Shown: one piece after another, positions 58,479 through 64,000 of the stretch
How the letters are laid out: each line of letters begins with the position of its first letter
Position numbering within the stretch: the first letter of the stretch is position 1
Source of the DNA: Lolium rigidum
Taxonomy: Eukaryota > Streptophyta > Magnoliopsida > Poales > Poaceae
NCBI RefSeq assembly: GCF_022539505.1
Contig: NC_061508.1
Coordinates: 33,598,256-33,662,255 of the forward strand
Length of the DNA stretch: 64,000 bases
Direction: 5' to 3'
Made by a program: the position numbers and the translations under genes
The notes under the pieces: generated by a model
Database searches by the model: none
What the model was told of the DNA's origin: nothing
The model's input: only the letters and a program-made list of their open reading frames with translations

Positions 58479-59780
58479 TCATTTGAGCTGGCGTAATCCC
58501 ACGACTAAAAAAGATGCTTAAATTAGTCTCATACCGCTTTGTTACAGCGAGTCAGGCCGGTTTATATACCTAGATTTCCTGGAATTAACAAGCCGCCCAA
58601 GAAACATAGAGCAACACAAATTGATTATGAATCAATCAGGCAGGAAAACATCGGATGAAATCAGAGGAGCCCCCCGCTGATACACAAAAATCCAGCGACT
58701 CGCTGCGGCCCGAACCGGCGACTGACCGTACACGAGCGGCGGAGCCTTGCTATTTGACGGTCTCTACTTGTACGTGGCCCCAAGCCCGGGGCACCGGCAT
58801 GGCCGGCTGTACTCCCGTCCGCTGCCTATTTGGGGAAAAAGAAAAGTGAGAACGAAGGGTAATTAGAGAAGAGAGAACCTTATCCGGTTATCTATCCCTT
58901 GACACAATTTGTCTTTTCATCGGTCCATTTAAATGTGTTTTATATTACATGCCAGTGGATGCTACGGAGTATGGAGAATATGGACAGTTTTCATTTTCTA
59001 ATTTTTTTATTGCTGAACGACTACCATTTTGTGCTTCTCCAAATAGAGGTTTTTATTTGACGCAGTATCATGATTATTCCATAGTTCAACTATTGGATGA
59101 AGCTTACCCGGGTCCTATTATTTTGCAAGCACCTTTAAATTTAAGCATTAGATTATTTATAAATTTATAGGATAAATTCCACACCTTGCACTCTCGCGAA
59201 TGCAATTGCGGTAGCAAGGCGGTTCTCCCAAAATATAAAATATTAACATAAGTAAATAAAATAATAGCGAGGTATATATAGAATAGTATATTTACACGCG
59301 GTATCGAGGTTGCACACTACATGAGCTGATGACCCTTCCGGCCAAGCAGTAAAAGACGACACCCTACGAGTTGATAAACTGCTTTTGGAGCCACCCGCTC
59401 CAACATTCAAACCTCTGCAACCCACACACACATAAGCTGATAGAGTCCGCAGAGCCTTCGTGTGTGCACCCTGCTACGCTACCTCCTTCCACCGTCTCGA
59501 GAGCTCCCTCGCACGAGAGGAGAAGTAGCACACCGCCTCCTTCCTAGAGGCGTATGACTTCCTCACCGGCCCCACCAAAGGCGGCGATGCAGGAGAGGAT
59601 GATGGAGGCTCCCTAGAGGAGGTTGTGGCTAGGGCTCCCCCGTGCCGCCGTGGAGGGTAGCGCGGGGTAGTTGAACTTATCTTTCTAACAATCATTTTTT
59701 TTGAAGGATTAACGATCATTTTTATAAACATTTGTTCCACCCGTGTAACACATCATAACAAGTCAATGAAAATACAAGTC
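58479..59780. other. Intergenic stretch, no gene supported
   Basis: Mixed GC-rich and AT-rich sequence. A 73-codon frame at 58949-59170 (MPVDATEYGEYGQFSF...) is protein-like but short and not recognised. Near 59650-60000 there are AT-rich parts and a near-palindrome CCCGGTGCAATGCACGGG (59942-59959), a motif I have seen near transposon ends in grasses. Confidence 0.45.
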
Positions 59781-60072
59781 CGTGTCGATGTGCGCATGCA
59801 CCAAGTGTGAAACCCGCAAGAACAAGGAACTCACAACATCGATTTTTAGATTCGTCATGAAAAAAAAAAAAGAAACCATCAACAATTATGGTAAAGATGA
59901 AAATGCAAATGATTCACAAGAGCATTTCAACATTTATTCCGCCCGGTGCAATGCACGGGTTTTTGACTAGTACATATATATATTGAGATAAAATCCACGA
60001 GAAATAATTCAGTGAGTAGTAAAATATGAAGGGAAAGTGCGTGGTTTATTTGTGTCGTGTGGAGCCGCTGAC

Positions 60073-61479
60073 TCAGAGCCGGCTGTTTTTTGCGAGGCCG
60101 AGATACTCGGCGGTGAGAGGCTTGAAGATGCGCTGCTCGTCGGAGTCTAGGGCGGCGGCGAGGCTCGGCCAAATGGACATGCTAAAGAACAAGCTGGAGC
60201 CGCCAGGGGAGGTGGTGATGATGACGAAACCGAAGCATAACCTGCCGCTGTCCACCCACGCTGGCATGGCATAGGCGGCTTGGCCGAAACCAAAATCAGT
60301 GTTGAAAGGGAAGGACGCGAAGGAGGTGACGCCCAGAAGCGGGCTGCCCAGCCCGATGGCCGCAGCCTCGACGTACTTGGCCGCTGTACCCTGCTTGTCC
60401 TTGCCCTTGTGATCCTCCACCCAGTCCACCACCTGCTGGAAGTGCTCGTCGGTAGCCGTAGACTTGATGGACTCACGCATCATGGACGCGATTCCCTGGA
60501 GTGGCCGCCGCTTGACCCCTTCCACGCTTGCCTCCGCCACCGCGTACGAGGTGACGTTGCCAATATAGTTGCGCATTGCTTCCGCCGGCGCCGTGGTGGT
60601 GAGGTGCCTCCTCCCGTTCACCCACCAGGCCATGCGGCATGTCTCGTCCGACGAGCCCACCACAGAGGCGAACACCTTCCACAGGTACGCCGACACCGCC
60701 TCCACGCGGCTTGTGCGTGGGCCGCCCGCCTGCGCGCGGAGCATCACCAGGTCCCGCTCCTCCACGTAGTATGTGCGCCCCACAAAGGATGCCCCAGCCG
60801 TGAGGGCGTTCACAAGATGCTTGCTGTCCAACAGCGCGTACAACTCCCCGATGGAAGAGTTGTACGCCGGCGGGGCCCGGGGACGGAACACCGAGCGATC
60901 GTAGTTGGGTGGCGCGGCGGAGATCGTCCCAGAGCACCCGGCGGCGAGATCGGACCACGCATTGGCGATCGTGCAGATGGCGCTCCCGTCGAGGGCCATG
61001 TGGCTGCCTGCCCAGGCCACGGCGAACCCACCGCAAGCGAACGACACCAGCTGCAATGTCAAAATGGCGTCCGCGCTGTACTGGACAGGGATGCCGATCC
61101 TCGCCAGCGATGCAGCCAGGTCGCCGTAGTGCAGGCTCCCCAGTGCCTCGCCGACCTCACCCACGATCACCTCCAGGCCCTGGTTATCACAGTGTATCTC
61201 CGGGAGCCCCGACCGCGGGTCTGCCACGATGCGGCCCGCCAGTGGGTAGAAGTGGTCGAGCAGGGATGGCAGCTTGGCCTTGAAGCCTGCCACCACATCC
61301 TCAAAGTCGCCGCTGCTGCTAGAGGGCTTACGGTAGAGGCAGAGCATCGAGGCCGGCGTGTCCTGAAACAGCAGGTCCAGGTTGGAGACGGGTAGAACCA
61401 CGCGGGGCCTCCTCACAGAGGCCTTCACCATGCTCCTGCTCATAACACGGACACCAGAAGCAGAATCATCCTTTGCCAT
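60073..61479 (-). CDS. BAHD acyltransferase, single exon, 468 aa
   Basis: An uninterrupted frame runs from ATG 61479 to the stop at 60073. The protein has both BAHD family signatures: HMALDG (His160-Asp164, the HxxxD catalytic motif) and DFGFG (395-399, usually DFGWG). NYIGNVTSYA (304-313) and PAWVDSGRLCFGF (406-418) also fit, and the length is normal for the family. These cytosolic enzymes move an acyl group from acyl-CoA to alcohols or amines in secondary metabolism, cutin/suberin or phenolamide formation; the substrate cannot be told from sequence here. High GC and lack of introns are usual for grass BAHD genes. A TATA box and a 5' leader of about 50 nt are in place, but a retroposon lies right upstream of the TATA box. 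It is the only clearly intact host gene in the window. Confidence 0.92.
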   Translation of the reverse strand: MAKDDSASGVRVMSRSMVKASVRRPRVVLPVSNLDLLFQDTPASMLCLYRKPSSSSGDFEDVVAGFKAKLPSLLDHFYPLAGRIVADPRSGLPEIHCDNQGLEVIVGEVGEALGSLHYGDLAASLARIGIPVQYSADAILTLQLVSFACGGFAVAWAGSHMALDGSAICTIANAWSDLAAGCSGTISAAPPNYDRSVFRPRAPPAYNSSIGELYALLDSKHLVNALTAGASFVGRTYYVEERDLVMLRAQAGGPRTSRVEAVSAYLWKVFASVVGSSDETCRMAWWVNGRRHLTTTAPAEAMRNYIGNVTSYAVAEASVEGVKRRPLQGIASMMRESIKSTATDEHFQQVVDWVEDHKGKDKQGTAAKYVEAAAIGLGSPLLGVTSFASFPFNTDFGFGQAAYAMPAWVDSGRLCFGFVIITTSPGGSSLFFSMSIWPSLAAALDSDEQRIFKPLTAEYLGLAKNSRL

Positions 61480-61552
61480 TTCGGTTTAGCTCAACTACAG
61501 TTAGTCACTTCCTTGTTTTTGTGACTCTGCTCTACTCGTTGTTGTAGCCCTC

Positions 61553-61563
61553 TCTATATATAG
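61553..61563 (-). promoter_or_regulatory. TATA box of the BAHD gene
   Basis: On the minus strand the sequence is CTATATATAGAG, about 75-85 bp before the ATG at 61479. It lies only about 18 bp from the insertion duplication of the retroposon upstream. Confidence 0.75.
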
Positions 61564-61579
61564 CAGAGGACAGGAGGAT

Positions 61580-61592
61580 ACAATCACATAAA
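61580..61592. repeat. Target-site duplication of the retroposon, left copy
   Basis: ACAATCACATAAA is repeated exactly at 62965-62977. Confidence 0.85.
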
Positions 61593-62964
61593 GGGTCGCC
61601 TCCTCCAGGCGACAGGGGAGCCAAACCCTAGCCCCCCCCCCCCCCGCCGCCGCCACCTAGCCCCCGACCCTCTCCCTCGTCGTCTCCCGAGGCCGCCGGC
61701 GGGTAAGCCGTCCGCCGCCGATGAAGGGGACGGCGAGGCCCTATGCCTCTCGGGATCTCGCGCGTCCGCCTCGGAGGGAAGACGCCGTGCCGGACCCGGA
61801 GGTCGTCGCCGTCCTGCGCCTCTCGCAGTGGCGTCGCGCCCTCGGCCTCTCTGCAGCCTCCTGCTGCTCGTCATCCGTCGACGGCCGGCCATGGCGCAGT
61901 CTGGCTGGGCAGGGCCCAGTGGCGCGGGGGCTGCTGCGGCCAGGCCCGATCTGGGCTTCGGCGGGCCTGTGTCCGGGGCGACGTCATCGCGGCCAGGGCT
62001 CCCGGCGGCTTGGCGGTTGGCGGCCAGATCTGCTGCCTCCTGCAATGGCCTGGCCGGAATGCGTTTCTCCGGCGAGTGGTGGGCGTTTTGGTGGACGGCG
62101 ACAAGGTACCCTGCTCGGCTGGTCACCCCTTCTGCCAGGGCCTACGATGGGCACGACGGCGGCGTTGACACTCCGGCGAAAGCTTCGCATCATTGGTGTC
62201 GATGTTGGCGGTGCCCACGGGTACCGCTTTCCCTGTTGAGGGCTTCATCGGGGAGCTTGGTCTCCTGCCGTCGCGAGTTCATGCGTTCTACGGGTGAAAA
62301 CCTCTGCTCCTTGGAGCGGGCGGTGGCGACACACTGTGCCGTTACCTTCTCGAAGGCGCCACTTTTGGAGTCCGTGTTCCTCATGATGTGGTGGATGTGT
62401 GGTAGTTGCGCATGGTTGCCTTGTCGTCGAGGGTGGTGGATGCCGGGGCGGCGGCCCCGGACAGTTGACGTGCGCGAGGCGGCGGCCTCGGATGGTCTTG
62501 TAGCGATGACTCCATGGGGTGTGGTCATGGTGTAGCAAGGCATGGGTGGCGTGTTGGTGCTACGTGGGTAGCGAGCTCGTCGGCCCGGCCTACGCGACGG
62601 GGTGGTTGGTGTGGCTGGAATGTTGGGGCGGCGGCCCCGGATCTTTTGGCGCGACGTTCGTGGTCTGCGGGGTGGTCGCCTTGGTAGTTTGGGCTACAAG
62701 ACGTCCATACCATGCGCCGTTGCGGCTCGCCTCCGAGCAGGGGACGTCAGAGCAGCGGCTCCGGGCCGGGTTTGGTGGTGTGTGTTTGGTCGTCGGCGGT
62801 CTGGTATCGTGTGGGCGATGAGGCTCCGACTATTGTGCGGTTTTTGGGCCGGTTTTCCTCATGAACTCGGCCGCTCTGTATGATTTTTGGGCCCGGTTTC
62901 TGAGCCATATCTTCTTATACTAATATATCGTCCAGCTCAACCGAATTCTCAAAAAAAAAAAAAA
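61593..62964 (+). mobile_element. Poly(A) retroposon (1372 bp) in the BAHD promoter
   Basis: It is flanked by the 13-bp duplication ACAATCACATAAA and ends in an A run (62951-62964). The start is GC-rich (CCAAACCCTAG, then a run of 14 C), and the 3' end reads CTTCTTATACTAATATATCG. It codes for no reverse transcriptase; the GC-rich frames have no recognisable domain. It is therefore a non-autonomous LINE derivative or a processed transcript copied by a LINE. It lies head-to-head with the BAHD gene. Confidence 0.8.
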
Positions 62965-62977
62965 ACAATCACATAAA
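62965..62977. repeat. Target-site duplication of the retroposon, right copy
   Basis: It is the same 13 bp as 61580-61592, directly behind the A run. Confidence 0.85.
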
Positions 62978-63126
62978 AGTAGACAAGTTAATTAGTACAT
63001 ATCAGCCTCTCACACGCCAAGGATGGGCGATGGTGGTTCGCATGAATAATGTCAGGCTTGTCCTTACAGAAACAAGAACACCTGCAGAAACTAAACTTTA
63101 AAAAAAAGACGTTGAAACAGCAGCGA

Positions 63127-63215
63127 GGTCGGCATGTCGTGAAACAGCTGGTCCAGGTTGGAGACGGCTAGAACCACGATGGGGCCTCGTTATAAAACGA
63201 AGACCCGAAGCAGGT
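63127..63215 (-). pseudogene. Relic of a second BAHD gene, N-terminal piece
   Basis: The sequence around GTCCAGGTTGGAGACGG and TAGAACCACG matches 61345-61450 in the intact gene, same strand, covering residues about 10-45 of the BAHD protein (including the equivalent of VSNLDLLFQD). It ends on both sides within a few dozen bases. It points to a former tandem paralogue upstream. Confidence 0.6.
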
Positions 63216-63220
63216 GGTAG

Positions 63221-63255
63221 CTACTCCCTCCGGTCAAATTTAATCGACGCAGAAG
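63221..63255. mobile_element. Stowaway-like MITE terminus, fragment
   Basis: CTACTCCCTCCGGTCAAATT is the usual left end of grass Stowaway elements. I found no right end. Confidence 0.4.
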
Positions 63256-63478
63256 GAGGCATGTGTATGTACATTTTTGCTAGGTGCGTGCGTCAATTTT
63301 TTAAGTCCGGAGGTTCGAGGGTCGGTCGATAAGAGTATTAATTTATCAAACAATGTTATACGACCAAGACTTCAGGATGCGCAAAGTGGACTTTTGCTGT
63401 ACAAGAGCCGAAACAATGGTAGAGTTGATAACATTGTTTTTCCAGATTTGCGGCATCCTAATTTGTCTAACAATGTTA

Positions 63479-63577
63479 GAGCATCTCTAACAGAGCACGT
63501 AAAAACGTAAACTATAAAACGCAAGATCAGGCCACTGTACTCGTGTTTACGGATTGAAAAAGTGCGGGCGCAGATTA
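63479..63577 (+). mobile_element. Terminus of a PIF/Harbinger-like element
   Basis: TTA (63476-63478) is followed by GAGCATCTCTAACAGAGCAC, a Harbinger-type end different from the one at 63578, which lies inside it. The right end is outside the window or lost. Confidence 0.45.
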
Positions 63578-64000
63578 GAGCATCTCCAGCCGCGTCCCCC
63601 AAAGCGTCCACCAAACCGCGCCGGATTGAGCGTTTGGGGGACGTGTTTTGTTCGTGCCGCCTTTGGGGGACGTCGCTCCCCAGCCGCGTCCTCCAAACGC
63701 CTCCCCCAAACATTTAAAATACTTTTTTTTGGCATTTTTATTTTAATTTCCACAAACTAATACATAATTGGGTATGTGGTTTCCACAAACTAATACATAG
63801 TTGGAACCATGGTGGACACAAATATAAAATATTGCAAATAAACTAAACCTAACTAGGCCGTGCATCGGAGGTTTCCTGTGTTCGCTGCTAAGAAAGAACA
63901 CTCGAGGGCACACCCGATCACCTAAGCTCGGAAAATCCAGCGGGAGGATGGTGCCCTTGTTGGTTCTACCGATGAGGCGAACAGCGAAAACCTCCGTGCA
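63578..64000 (-). mobile_element. PIF/Harbinger element, one end, runs out of the window
   Basis: TTA (63575-63577) precedes GAGCATCTCCAGCCGCG. The first ~130 bp match, in inverse orientation, the right end of the element at 56352-58475. The rest differs, so it is another subfamily. A minus-strand open frame without visible start enters from the window edge (about 64000-63770) and could be the end of its transposase or accessory gene. Confidence 0.7.

Noticed and set aside
58949..59170. 73-codon AT-rich frame, considered as an organelle-derived insertion
   Set aside because: I could not match it to any plastid or mitochondrial protein I know, and it is too short to call on composition alone.
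60280..61395. 371-codon plus-strand frame opposite the BAHD gene
   Set aside because: It is the antisense shadow of the BAHD coding sequence, caused by high GC at third positions; it has no family features.
61584..62883. Several GC-rich frames of 60-235 codons on both strands
   Set aside because: They lie within the poly(A) retroposon flanked by a 13-bp duplication; GC-rich sequence has few stops and none of the frames has a recognisable domain.
1..64000. CRISPR arrays, rRNA, canonical tRNA genes, bacterial-type operons
   Set aside because: None seen; the only tRNA-like boxes are in the SINE-like segment at 54568-54622.

Overview
The window is nuclear DNA from a large-genome grass, most likely a Pooideae/Triticeae-type cereal. 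The basis is nested Ty3/gypsy and Ty1/copia LTR retrotransposons with Triticeae-like LTR ends, PIF/Harbinger, MULE and Stowaway DNA transposons, L1-type LINEs, and a GC-rich single-exon gene at the end. Element names are family resemblances recalled from the sequence, not database hits. There is one 100-N assembly gap (35974-36073).

Layout. 1-1293: minus-strand gypsy-type LTR cut into a second gypsy element. 1294-12166: a non-autonomous gypsy family (gag only, Tat-like with an antisense ORF) arranged as internal-LTR-internal-LTR, ending cleanly inside an old LINE (12167-13175). 13219-13665: internally deleted carboxylesterase pseudogene. 14572-18828: remains of DNA transposons with a 153-aa transposon-type ORF and a FAR1/MULE-transposase pseudogene, into which a third gag element (18829-23517, with aspartic protease) inserted. 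23518-39680: one Athila-like tRNA-Asp-primed element split by a SIRE/Maximus-like copia element (26004-31114), itself split by a second minus-strand Athila-like element (31115-35973) that runs into the gap. 39681-40661: truncated minus-strand LTR. 40680-55650: remnants of a plant-mobile-domain transposon with tandem repeats, split by a MULE (44765-54975, 9-bp target duplication). That MULE holds a captured open frame, a small TIR element with a GC-rich minisatellite, and a 7.26-kb LINE (47383-54638) with a 16-bp target duplication and a SINE-like 5' end. 56352-58475: a full PIF/Harbinger element with a decayed transposase. 60073-61479: the only apparently intact host gene, a BAHD acyltransferase on the minus strand, with a 1.37-kb poly(A) retroposon inserted just upstream of its TATA box. 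63578-64000: edge of another Harbinger element.

How it fits together. Nearly all coding potential belongs to transposons and most of it is broken by stops and frameshifts. The gag elements lack reverse transcriptase and integrase and must have depended on other elements. Order of events can be read from the nests: FAR1 pseudogene, then gag copy 3, then (after a deletion) the Athila-like element, then copia, then the second Athila-like copy; and mobile-domain element, then MULE, then LINE. The BAHD gene with a relic of a paralogue at 63127-63215 suggests a former local tandem array.

The most interesting structures are the SINE-LINE chimera at 54408-54638, the paired long hairpins with identical loops in the gag-element LTR leader, and the retroposon that separates the BAHD core promoter from its upstream region.
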